Below, in pieces: positions 1 to 5,525 of a stretch of 5,525 nt of DNA. Source of the DNA: an uncultured Eubacteriales bacterium (lineage in GTDB: Bacteria > Bacillota_A > Clostridia > Peptostreptococcales > Anaerovoracaceae); contig CACYHM010000135.1 of assembly GCA_902774195.1 (NCBI GenBank), positions 1 through 5,525 on the forward strand, written 5' to 3'. Made by a program: the position numbers and the translations under genes. The stretch's first letter is position 1. Each line of letters starts with the position of its first letter. The notes beneath the pieces were generated by a model. It did no database searches. It worked only from the letters and a program-made list of their open reading frames with translations, and was not told where the DNA came from.

Positions 1-45
1 ATCACCGGTCGGCTCGTATTCACTTTTTACTTTGAATCCAGGCAT
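1..45 (-). CDS. Second uvrB-like N-terminus, partial (first 15 codons, runs off the window)
   Basis: Read on the minus strand from an ATG at 45-43, this encodes [15 protein letters not shown]. It is identical to the start of the intact UvrB at 1910 except for Lys in place of Arg at residue 5. The frame is open to the window edge, so a longer or complete copy may lie to the left. It belongs to an inverted copy of the uvrB start that also includes the leader and -10 element. The single amino-acid change and three noncoding mismatches indicate a diverged copy, not an exact mirror of the same molecule. It could be a functional paralogue, a decaying fragment, or the product of a chimeric assembly; 15 codons cannot distinguish these. 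Confidence 0.55.
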   Translation of the reverse strand, partial: MPGFKVKSEYEPTGD

Positions 46-93
46 GCTTCTATTGTACTTAGTCTTTGATATAGTGCAACGATTTCAGGACAG

Positions 94-99
94 ATTCTA
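94..99 (-). promoter_or_regulatory. -10 element of the inverted uvrB copy
   Basis: Read on the minus strand this is TAGAAT preceded by TGG, giving an extended -10 (TGnTAGAAT) as in front of the intact uvrB. No convincing -35 lies 16-18 bp upstream, and there is no GAAC-N4-GTTC box. If this copy is transcribed, it would rely on the extended -10 and would not be under LexA control from this site. Confidence 0.4.
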
Positions 100-110
100 C
101 CATCGTTGAT

Positions 111-127
111 TGCAAAACTAAGTTCCG
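111..127 (+). repeat. Short repeat L1, TGCAAAACTAAGTTCCG
   Basis: This 17-mer recurs in the same orientation with one mismatch at 1745-1761 and with three mismatches at 149-165. It lies about 9 bp inside the end of the inverted uvrB copy, so it is a candidate IS terminus or transposase-binding site. Confidence 0.6.
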
Positions 128-148
128 CCACCGTCAAAAGCTTGAAAT

Positions 149-165
149 TGCAAGGCTTAGTTCCG
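149..165 (+). repeat. Short repeat L2, TGCAAGGCTTAGTTCCG
   Basis: A degenerate direct copy of the 111-127 motif (14/17), 38 bp further in. Two spaced copies at one IS end would fit a terminal plus subterminal binding-site arrangement; that function is an inference. Confidence 0.5.
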
Positions 166-199
166 ATGGCTTGAGCTTAACCCTTGCACATAATCATAA

Positions 200-211
200 A
201 TTGAATTCAAT
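200..211. repeat. Perfect 12-bp palindrome ATTGAATTCAAT
   Basis: A perfect palindrome in AT-rich DNA downstream of the transposase. It is followed at 213-228 by a small hairpin (catca/tgatg around an A loop). Neither has the GC-rich stem and T-run of an intrinsic terminator. The rest of 103-365 contains no supportable gene. Confidence 0.4.
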
Positions 212-340
212 AATCATCAAAAATGATGTAGTATATGCGTACAGCTCAAATCTTGCAAGTATTGAAAACACGCCAATCTGACGAGTGCCATATAGTCGTG
301 CGGGACTAAATTCCACTCGCCTCGGATAGGGCATTGTGGA

Positions 341-355
341 GATCCTTCCGCACTG
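341..355 (+). repeat. Inner inverted repeat, left arm
   Basis: GATCCTTCCGCACTG, 10 bp outside the transposase stop codon. It matches the reverse complement of 1699-1713 at 13 of 15 positions. It may be the true left terminus of the IS or a subterminal site. Confidence 0.45.
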
Positions 356-365
356 TTTTCAAAAT

Positions 366-1685
366 TTACTTCTTGATGAGAGACGGTTTCAGCAGGACTT
401 CATCATGTGGTACATGGTGGAGTCCGAGCTTTTTCATAAAGCTTTTGTCAAGTAATAACGGAGCCAGATCGTATGGAGTCGATCCGTTCAGACTGTCTCT
501 GGCAAAGCTATTGATGTGGTTGCACATGGCAAGCACCTGATCTTCGGAGAGCCTGTCGAAGCTCTTTCCCTTAGGGATGATGTAGCGGATGAACTCGTGG
601 TTCTTTTCGATCGGCCCCTTTTGCCAGGACTTGTTAGGGTCGCAGTAGTAAACGCTGGTACGTACCACACCATCATCGTCCATTTCAATGAGGTCAGGAT
701 TCTGAAACTCAGAACCGTTGTCCGTCAGTATTACAGGAAACAGCTTGCGAAACATTCTGCTGCCAAGCTTTACCTCGAGCATGTCGAATGCCGCCTTGAC
801 GTTGACCTGTCTCTTCTCCTCGAGGAGATATATGAGCATCACATGGCAACTGCAGAAGTAGATAGTCAGGAGAACTTTGCCTCCGACTTTGCCCTCGACA
901 GTGTCCATCATGACTGGGCTGACTTCAGGGTGCTCCCCGAGGTACCTGAGGTAATCGTCGTAGGTGCGGCCATCACGGTATTTCGGGATAGGCTTATCCT
1001 CATCGCGCTTCTTACGCTTCTTGTATCTGACCTTTCGTGGAAGATCGATATTCTTGATGGAAAGAGCATTGCGATCGATGTAGTTGTACAGTGTGCGTCT
1101 GCTGCAAGGCAGCTCATGGGCATGCTTCGAATATATATGCGCGATCGACTGTCCCTTCAGGATGAGAGGTTTGACGATTGAATCGATCCTCTCAAGTTCA
1201 TCAGGAGTCTGGTTGATCCCACGCCGGCTCTCCACAAGTTGCTCGCGGTAGGAGTCATCAGCATGCTTTGCTCTGTAGAACATTTTGTCATATGAACACA
1301 TGCGCACTCTGTGACAGCCATTACAGACATACGGCGCCTTCTTAAGCCTCGGGCATGTTCCGGGAACATACTGGGTGCAGTACATTGTACAGTTAGAGAT
1401 CTTGCATCTCGAACAGTAGCCTTCTCCGGAACAATACTGGATCATAGGACACAGCTTTGTGATCGTGCAGCTTGCCTCAAGGGCACAATGGCCGCCATAC
1501 TTACCCGATTCGATCATCGGCTTTTCGAATCTGCGTTTTCTGATCTCTTTTGAGATCGTGGTCGGATCCTTCTTGAGATAGTGGGACATATCCTTGAAGG
1601 TAAGCCCGCGCTCAAGTGCTGTCTGGATGTAGATCCGATCATCCAGGGTCAGGTGAGTTCCTGTATGCTCTGTTACTTTGATCAT
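366..1685 (-). CDS. IS30-family DDE transposase
   Basis: A 439-aa transposase that cuts and joins the ends of its own insertion sequence. The N-terminus has the IS30-type helix-turn-helix (about residues 10-50, from LTLDDR to STISKEIRKRR-like sequence). Residues 67-130 hold an unusual cysteine-rich stretch with 12 Cys and several CxxC or C-x(3-8)-C spacings, probably metal-binding. A basic linker (YKKRKKRDED) precedes the catalytic core. The proposed DDE triad is D261 (MMDTVEG), D322 (LTDNGSEF) and E360 (KGPIEKNHEFIR), followed by the IS30-typical PKGKSFD. I chose the ATG at 1685 because AAAGGAAA lies about 6 nt upstream; the longer frame begins with TTG at 1715 and has no such site. No frameshift or stop is seen, so it may be active. 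It is transcribed away from uvrB. Confidence 0.92.
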   Translation of the reverse strand: MIKVTEHTGTHLTLDDRIYIQTALERGLTFKDMSHYLKKDPTTISKEIRKRRFEKPMIESGKYGGHCALEASCTITKLCPMIQYCSGEGYCSRCKISNCTMYCTQYVPGTCPRLKKAPYVCNGCHRVRMCSYDKMFYRAKHADDSYREQLVESRRGINQTPDELERIDSIVKPLILKGQSIAHIYSKHAHELPCSRRTLYNYIDRNALSIKNIDLPRKVRYKKRKKRDEDKPIPKYRDGRTYDDYLRYLGEHPEVSPVMMDTVEGKVGGKVLLTIYFCSCHVMLIYLLEEKRQVNVKAAFDMLEVKLGSRMFRKLFPVILTDNGSEFQNPDLIEMDDDGVVRTSVYYCDPNKSWQKGPIEKNHEFIRYIIPKGKSFDRLSEDQVLAMCNHINSFARDSLNGSTPYDLAPLLLDKSFMKKLGLHHVPHDEVLLKPSLIKK

Positions 1686-1692
1686 GGTTTTT

Positions 1693-1710
1693 CCTTTCCC
1701 GTGCGGAAGG
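1693..1710 (-). promoter_or_regulatory. Transposase ribosome binding site within a small hairpin
   Basis: On the minus strand, CCTTCC (1710-1705) can pair with GGAAAGG (1699-1693) across a short GC-containing loop, with one bulged A. The paired segment includes the AAAGGA Shine-Dalgarno of the transposase. Such occlusion would limit translation from read-through transcripts, a strategy known in other IS families. The hairpin is short, so the effect is uncertain. Confidence 0.35.
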
Positions 1711-1713
1711 GTC
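1699..1713 (-). repeat. Inner inverted repeat, right arm
   Basis: Read on the minus strand this is GACCCTTCCGCACGG, matching 341-355 at 13 of 15 positions. It lies between the transposase promoter and its ATG and overlaps the RBS hairpin. Confidence 0.45.
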
Positions 1714-1727
1714 AACCTTGTTAGCAG

Positions 1728-1733
1728 ATTATA
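1728..1733 (-). promoter_or_regulatory. -10 box of the transposase gene
   Basis: A perfect TATAAT on the minus strand, placing transcription start about 36 nt upstream of the transposase ATG. No good -35 is present at 16-18 bp, the best being a GTTAGT-like hexamer. A weak resident promoter whose -35 could be improved when IS ends join is common among insertion sequences; that is inference here. Confidence 0.5.
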
Positions 1734-1735
1734 CT

Positions 1736-1760
1736 GGAACTTTGTGCAAAACTAACTTCC
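1736..1760. repeat. Imperfect palindrome at the IS right end
   Basis: The outer 10-nt arms GGAACTTTGT and ACTAACTTCC pair at 8 of 10 positions. The segment contains both the minus-strand TGCACAAAGTTCC and the plus-strand TGCAAAACTAACTTCC. It therefore shares the repeated motif seen at 111-127 and 149-165 and marks the right boundary zone of the IS. Confidence 0.5.
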
Positions 1761-1761
1761 G
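1745..1761 (+). repeat. Short repeat R, TGCAAAACTAACTTCCG
   Basis: Direct copy of 111-127 with one mismatch (16/17). The orientation is direct and not inverted, so the pair cannot by itself be a conventional terminal inverted repeat. It may be a binding site, or a trace of an older insertion or rearrangement. Confidence 0.6.
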
Positions 1762-1825
1762 TTTTTTGCGCCTGAGCGGAAATTTATTATTCATTCAACG
1801 CCGGACAGATCCAGCAACAGAAACA

Positions 1826-1839
1826 AGAACGCTTGTTCT
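1826..1839. promoter_or_regulatory. LexA (DinR/Cheo) operator of uvrB
   Basis: AGAACGCTTGTTCT has the perfect dyad core GAAC-N4-GTTC of the Gram-positive SOS box (consensus CGAAC-N4-GTTCG), with only the outermost bases differing. It overlaps the -35 hexamer of the uvrB promoter, so bound LexA would block RNA polymerase. uvrBA is a LexA target in Bacillus subtilis, which supports the reading. The inverted uvrB copy at the left edge lacks this box. Confidence 0.8.
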
Positions 1840-1861
1840 CAAATGCATTTTGTGATAGAAT
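1833..1861 (+). promoter_or_regulatory. SigA-type promoter of uvrB with extended -10
   Basis: -35 TTGTTC (1833-1838), 17-bp spacer, then TGATAGAAT with the -10 hexamer TAGAAT at 1856-1861 (5 of 6 consensus) and the extended TGn. Transcription would start near 1868, leaving a leader of about 42 nt. The weak -35 is offset by the extended -10 and lies inside the LexA box, an arrangement typical of SOS promoters. Confidence 0.7.
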
Positions 1862-1954
1862 CTGTGCTGAAATCGTTGCACTATACCAAAGACTAAGTAC
1901 AATAGAAGCATGCCTGGATTCAGAGTAAAAAGTGAATACGAGCCGACCGGTGAT
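1853..1954. repeat. Inverted repeat, right copy (uvrB leader and 5' end)
   Basis: Partner of the left-edge repeat (98/102). It spans the -10 element, the leader and the first 15 codons of the intact uvrB. The two copies enclose a 1750-bp segment (103-1852) holding the IS, the LexA box and the uvrB -35. Confidence 0.95.
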
Positions 1955-3886
1955 CAGCCGCAGGCCATAAGGGAGATCGCAGACAGCATACTTGCGGGCT
2001 CACCGGCACAGACGCTCATGGGCGTGACCGGCTCCGGCAAGACTTTTACTATGGCGAAGATAATCGAGGCTGTACAGAAGCCGACGCTCGTCATCTCCCA
2101 CAACAAGACCCTCGCGGCCCAGCTCCACGGAGAATTCAAGGAGTTCTTTCCGGACAACGCCGTCGAGTACTTCGTCTCTTACTACGATTACTATCAGCCG
2201 GAGGCCTATGTCCCTTCGACCGACCTGTATATAGAAAAAGACTCGGACATAAACGACGAGATCGACAAGCTGCGCCACTCGGCGACGGCGGCCCAGCTCG
2301 AAAGAAAAGACGTCATAATAGTCGCATCGGTATCGTGCATATACGGACTCGGAAGTCCGTCCTCGTACCGCAACCAGCTGATCAGCCTGAGGCCGGGGAT
2401 GGAAATGGACCGCATGTCGCTCCTTCGAAAACTGACCGACATACAGTACACGAGAAACGACATGGATTTCGAGAGAGGGACTTTCCGCGCGCGCGGCGAC
2501 ATAGTAGATATATATCCTGCAGGCGGCGAGAGCGCAGTCAGGGTCGAACTTTTCGGCGATGAGATAGAGAGCATTCGCGAGATAGATCCGATGACCGGCG
2601 AGATCACCGCGGTAAGGTCGCACATCTCGATCTTCCCGGCGAGCCACTATATCACCAGCCGGGAGGACATGCAGCTTGCGGTCGCTTCCATAAAGGAGGA
2701 GCTCAAAGAGAGGCTCGAGTGGTTCCGCGCCAACGGCAGGCTGCTCGAGGCCGAAAGGCTCGAACAGCGGACCAACTACGACATCGAGATGATGATGGAG
2801 GTCGGCACCTGCAAGGGCATCGAGAACTACTCCAGACATATAAACTTCCTCAAGCCGGGCGAGAGGCCGTACACGCTGCTCGACTACTTCCCGGACGGGG
2901 ATTTCCTGACCATAATAGACGAATCCCATGCGATGCTGCCTCAGCTGCGCGCGATGTACAACGGAGACCATGCCAGAAAAGAGTCTCTGGTGGAATACGG
3001 CTTCAGACTGCCGTCGGCCTTCGACAACAGACCGCTCAGATTCGAGGAGTTCAGCGAACTCACAGGACAGACGCTGTACGTGTCCGCGACGCCGGCTGCT
3101 TATGAACTCGAGCGCTCGGGCGGAGTCACTGCGGAGCAGCTGATCAGGCCTACCGGCCTGCTCGATCCGGAGATCGAGGTCCGCCCGGTCGAAGGGCAGA
3201 TCGACGACCTCATAGGCGAGATATATAAGACAACGAAGCAGGGCGAGCGCGTGCTCGTGACGACGCTGACCAAGCGCATGGCAGAGGATCTGACGAAGTT
3301 CCTGCAGCAGCAGGGGATACGCGTGAGGTATCTGCACTCCGAGATCGACAACTTCGAGAGGCTCGAGATCATCAGAGACCTCCGCATGGGAAACTTCGAT
3401 GTGCTTGTCGGCATCAACCTCCTGAGGGAGGGCCTCGACCTGCCGGAGGTATCGCTCATCGCGATACTCGATGCCGACAAAGAAGGCTTCCTCCGCACGG
3501 AGACCTCGCTCATACAGACAGTCGGAAGGGCTGCGCGTAACGAACACGGCAGGGTCATCATGTACGCCGACCACATCAGCAGGGCAATGCGTGTCTGCAT
3601 AGACGAGACGGCGAGGCGCAGAAAGGCCCAGGATGAATACAACAAAGAGCACGGCATAGTGCCTAAGACCATAGTCAAGCCGGTCCGCGAGATAGCCAGA
3701 GCGACCACCTCTGCAGGAGGCGCACGCGATATAAAGGATCCGAAGGCCATGACAGCGGGCGAACTCCGCGAGACCATAAGAGAAGTGGAAAAGAACATGA
3801 AGGAAGCGGCGAAGATGCTCGACTTCGAACGCGCCGCCGAGCTTCGCGATGTATTGTTCGAGCTGCGCGCAAGCATGCGTGCGTAA
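1910..3886 (+). CDS. uvrB: Excinuclease ABC subunit B (UvrB)
   Basis: UvrB is the damage-verifying helicase-like subunit of cytoplasmic nucleotide excision repair. UvrA loads it onto lesions, and it then recruits UvrC for dual incision. The 658-aa protein is full length for the family. Visible motifs: N-terminal [10 protein letters not shown]; Walker A GVTGSGKT (38-45); the damage-sensing beta-hairpin region starting [12 protein letters not shown] (91-102); Walker B-type DESH (337-340); motif [10 protein letters not shown] (from 505); motif [10 protein letters not shown] (536-543); and a C-terminal UVR coiled-coil domain (about 620-655) that contacts UvrC. The ATG at 1910 is the only reasonable start: an in-frame TGA lies at 1868 and there is no ATG, GTG or TTG between. 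No strong Shine-Dalgarno is present (only AGAAG just before the ATG). It is controlled by the LexA box upstream and is followed at 33 nt by uvrA. Confidence 0.98.
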   Translation: MPGFRVKSEYEPTGDQPQAIREIADSILAGSPAQTLMGVTGSGKTFTMAKIIEAVQKPTLVISHNKTLAAQLHGEFKEFFPDNAVEYFVSYYDYYQPEAYVPSTDLYIEKDSDINDEIDKLRHSATAAQLERKDVIIVASVSCIYGLGSPSSYRNQLISLRPGMEMDRMSLLRKLTDIQYTRNDMDFERGTFRARGDIVDIYPAGGESAVRVELFGDEIESIREIDPMTGEITAVRSHISIFPASHYITSREDMQLAVASIKEELKERLEWFRANGRLLEAERLEQRTNYDIEMMMEVGTCKGIENYSRHINFLKPGERPYTLLDYFPDGDFLTIIDESHAMLPQLRAMYNGDHARKESLVEYGFRLPSAFDNRPLRFEEFSELTGQTLYVSATPAAYELERSGGVTAEQLIRPTGLLDPEIEVRPVEGQIDDLIGEIYKTTKQGERVLVTTLTKRMAEDLTKFLQQQGIRVRYLHSEIDNFERLEIIRDLRMGNFDVLVGINLLREGLDLPEVSLIAILDADKEGFLRTETSLIQTVGRAARNEHGRVIMYADHISRAMRVCIDETARRRKAQDEYNKEHGIVPKTIVKPVREIARATTSAGGARDIKDPKAMTAGELRETIREVEKNMKEAAKMLDFERAAELRDVLFELRASMRA

Positions 3887-3919
3887 ATGGATCCGGTGAA
3901 GAAACAGAGAAAAGCATAA
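3887..3919 (+). CDS. 11-codon in-frame mini-ORF between uvrB and uvrA
   Basis: Directly after the uvrB TAA comes ATG-GAT-CCG, encoding MDPVKKQRKA, and ending in a TAA that directly abuts the uvrA ATG. uvrB, this mini-ORF and uvrA are all in one frame, separated only by TAAATG junctions. This could be a relay for translational coupling, which would suit the weak Shine-Dalgarno of uvrA (only AGAGAAAAG). It may equally be chance in a 33-nt spacer, and no protein function is implied. Confidence 0.25.
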   Translation: MDPVKKQRKA

Positions 3920-4234
3920 ATGGAAAAGAACATAGTCATAAAAGGTGCCCGCGAGCACAACCTCAAGAATATAGATGTTACAATCCCGCGCGACAAGATG
4001 GTCGTTCTTACAGGCCTGTCAGGTTCAGGCAAATCTTCGCTTGCCTTCGACACCATCTACGCCGAGGGGCAGAAGAAATACGTTGAGTCGCTCTCGTCCT
4101 ACGCGAGGCAGTTCCTCGGCCTGATGAAGAAGCCGGACGTGCAGCTCATCGAGGGGCTTTCGCCTGCGATCAGCATCGACCAGAAGACGACCAACAAGAA
4201 CCCGAGGTCGACCGTCGGAACGGTGACCGGGTGA
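3920..4234 (+). CDS. uvrA: UvrA N-terminal fragment, broken by a frameshift/deletion
   Basis: UvrA is the ABC-type ATPase that first recognises DNA damage and loads UvrB. This fragment has the canonical start ([12 protein letters not shown]), Walker A GLSGSGKS (32-39), [20 protein letters not shown], and the Q-loop region [17 protein letters not shown]. It should continue with EIYDYLRLL-type sequence; instead it reads Gly then TGA at codon 105. The next UvrA residues appear in another frame at 4228-4231, so about 22 codons plus one nucleotide (roughly 67 nt) are missing. The lost segment ends just before the UvrB-binding domain. The fragment alone lacks the signature and Walker B motifs and should not be functional. 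A real pseudogene and an assembly deletion are both possible. Confidence 0.9.
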   Translation: MEKNIVIKGAREHNLKNIDVTIPRDKMVVLTGLSGSGKSSLAFDTIYAEGQKKYVESLSSYARQFLGLMKKPDVQLIEGLSPAISIDQKTTNKNPRSTVGTVTG

Positions 4235-5525
4235 TCGAAAGCCAGAGCATAGACAGCATAATCGAAAACATCCAGAGCCATGAAGAGGGCACGAGGCTGA
4301 CTGTATTCGGTCCGGTCATCCGCGGACGCAAGGGCGAGCACAAGGGAGTGATCGACAGGATAAGGCGTGACGGATATACCAGGGTCAGGGTCGACGGAGA
4401 AATGAAGAGGCTCGACGAAGGGGATATCGTGCTCGAGAAGAACAACAAGCACAGCATAGACATCGTGGTCGACAGGATAGTCCTCAGATCCGACAACAGG
4501 AGCCGCATCGCAGAAGCCCTCGAGCTGGCAATAAAGGAAGGCGAGGGGATCTGCAACGTGCTCTTCACGCCGCCGAAAAACAATGAAACACAACCGGCGT
4601 CACAGGCTGAAGGAGCCGACGGCAGGATAGTAAAGGAAGAAAGCGCCGAGCATGAACAGACATATTCGACAAAGCTTTCCTGCCCGGAGCACGGGGTCAG
4701 CATGGAAGAGATGGAGCCGAGGATGTTCTCGTTCAATGCGCCTTACGGAGCCTGCCCGCACTGCAGCGGACTCGGCTTCACTCTGAGGATCACGGACGAG
4801 GCTGTCGTGGCGGACCCGAACAAGAGCCTGCTGGACGGGGCCATGGGCAATGTCTTTTCATCGCTCGATGCCATGGGCTGGTACCGCCACATGCTGAACC
4901 GCCTTGCGATAGATCACCACACCGATCTTTCGATCCCGTACAAGGACCAGCCGGAGAAGTTCAAAGACGAACTGCTACACGGCACGGGAACGCGCAAGAT
5001 CAAATATACGTATACGAGCAGGGCGGGCCGTGTCTCGCACATGAACCATACCTTCGAGGGCGTCATCCCGAACCTCGAGAGGCGCTGGGGAGAGACCGGC
5101 TCGGACTATATAAAAGAAAAGATCACCGACATGATGACTGAAGAGGAATGTCCGGTATGCCATGGCAAAAAGCTGAAGGACACCGTTCTCGCCGTCACCG
5201 TCGGGGGCAAAAACATAATAGAGCTGACCGACATGTCGGTAGTGCAGGCCATGGACTTCTTCGAAGAACTCGACGGGAAGCTGAGCGAGAGGGAGAAGAA
5301 GATCAGCGAGATGGTCACAAAGGAGATAAAGGCCAGACTCAGGTTCCTCAGGGACGTGGGACTAGGCTACCTGACCCTATCGAGGACGGCTTCGACGCTT
5401 TCGGGCGGAGAGTCGCAGCGCATCAGGCTCGCGACACAGATAGGTTCGGGCCTTGTGGGCGTGCTCTACATACTCGATGAGCCGTCGATAGGGCTCCATC
5501 AGAGCGACAACGACAAGCTGCTGGC
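4231..5525 (+). pseudogene. uvrA: UvrA continuation in a second frame (3' part of broken uvrA, cut by window end)
   Basis: The frame resumes UvrA homology with [14 protein letters not shown], the UvrB-binding-domain region VIRGRKGEHKGVIDRI, and RVRVDGEMKRLDEGD. A zinc module follows: CPEH at 4681-4692 with CPHC at 4753-4764, the second position being His instead of the common Cys. Next come the insertion region, a second Cys pair CPVC (5149-5160), the ABC signature LSGGESQR (5398-5421), and Walker B VLYILDEPS (from 5461). These complete the first ATPase; the second ATPase half lies beyond the window. A GTG at 4231 overlaps the upstream TGA as GTGA, so coupled translation of a separate polypeptide is conceivable, but no good Shine-Dalgarno precedes it. 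No other lesion is seen in this part, which suggests the break is recent or artefactual. Confidence 0.85.

Larger units (their letters stand above)
1..102. repeat. Inverted repeat, left copy (uvrB leader and 5' end)
   Basis: The reverse complement of 1-102 matches 1853-1954 at 98 of 102 positions. Mismatches fall at right-copy positions 1855, 1866, 1886 and 1923. The match begins at the window edge, so its true length is unknown. It stops abruptly at 102/1853, exactly at the TG of the extended -10 element; beyond that the two sides are unrelated. Confidence 0.95.
111..1748 (-). mobile_element. IS30-family insertion sequence (ends approximate)
   Basis: The element carries one complete transposase gene on the minus strand with its own promoter. 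The ends are not certain. The outer candidate is set by TGCAAAACTAAGTTCC (111-126) facing TGCACAAAGTTCC read on the minus strand (1748-1736); these align as inverted ends if a 3-nt gap is allowed. An inner candidate is a 15-bp inverted pair, 341-355 and 1699-1713 (13/15 match), lying close to the transposase stop and start. The inner pair would give about 1.37 kb but would exclude the apparent transposase promoter; the outer pair gives about 1.64 kb. IS30 elements usually make target duplications of 2-3 bp, and I could not identify one confidently. Confidence 0.6.

Noticed and set aside
213..228. Hairpin downstream of the transposase as a terminator
   Set aside because: Only a 5-bp AT-rich stem and no T-run on either strand side; not supportable as an intrinsic terminator.
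516..1181. 221-aa plus-strand open frame inside the transposase
   Set aside because: Antisense to the IS30 catalytic core, which has clear motifs; no homology recognised in this frame.
1876..1903. Possible second promoter TTGCAC-N16-TACAAT for a leaderless uvrB transcript
   Set aside because: The -35 matches only 3 of 6 bases and the start would fall on the ATG itself. The upstream LexA-linked promoter explains the region better.
2000..3958. 652-aa open frame on the minus strand opposite uvrB
   Set aside because: It lies antisense to a fully conserved uvrB, and its translation shows no recognisable domain. GC-rich codon structure in the real gene keeps this frame open.
3100..4056. 318-aa minus-strand open frame across the end of uvrB and start of uvrA
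   Set aside because: A Ser/Arg-rich shadow of the two uvr genes, with no family features.
4225..4236. Programmed ribosomal frameshift in uvrA
   Set aside because: No slippery heptamer is visible, and about 22 conserved residues are absent, so frameshifting alone would not restore the protein.
4099..4736. Minus-strand frames of 164 and 188 aa over uvrA
   Set aside because: The plus strand carries clear UvrA motifs throughout; these are shadows.
1..5525. CRISPR array, tRNA or rRNA genes
   Set aside because: No regularly spaced repeats and no tRNA- or rRNA-like conserved segments were seen on either strand.

Overview
The window is a DNA-repair locus interrupted upstream by an insertion sequence. 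It most likely comes from a Bacillota (Clostridia-like) genome. The grounds are a Gram-positive-type LexA/DinR box (GAAC-N4-GTTC) in front of uvrB, the uvrB-uvrA gene order, heavy use of ATA and AGG/AGA codons in otherwise GC-rich genes, AT-rich intergenic DNA, and a cysteine-rich IS30-type transposase. Genus cannot be decided from this sequence.

Layout. Positions 1-102 are a near-perfect inverted copy (98/102) of the DNA at 1853-1954. They carry, on the minus strand, the first 15 codons of a second uvrB-like gene plus its leader and -10 element; the copy is still open at the window edge. Positions 103-365 are AT-rich noncoding DNA with short repeats that probably belong to the IS. Positions 366-1685 (minus) encode an intact IS30-family DDE transposase with its own -10 box and ribosome binding site. 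Positions 1716-1909 hold the IS right end and the uvrB control region: a LexA box overlapping the -35, then an extended -10. Positions 1910-3886 encode complete UvrB (658 aa). An 11-codon in-frame mini-ORF (3887-3919) exactly fills the gap to uvrA, which starts at 3920. uvrA is broken: after 104 codons the frame is lost, about 22 highly conserved residues are missing, and the UvrA sequence resumes in another frame at 4231 and runs off the window end.

How the genes work together. UvrA and UvrB form the damage-recognition complex of nucleotide excision repair. The LexA box implies SOS induction of a uvrBA operon, as in Bacillus subtilis. The IS sits just upstream, reads away from uvrB, and leaves the uvrB promoter and operator intact.

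I see no new defence or metabolic system. The notable points are the inverted uvrB start, whose homology ends at the -10 element so that only one copy has the LexA box, and the lesion in uvrA. Either could be real (duplication and decay of a uvrBA copy around an IS) or an assembly fault. Read-level evidence would separate these.
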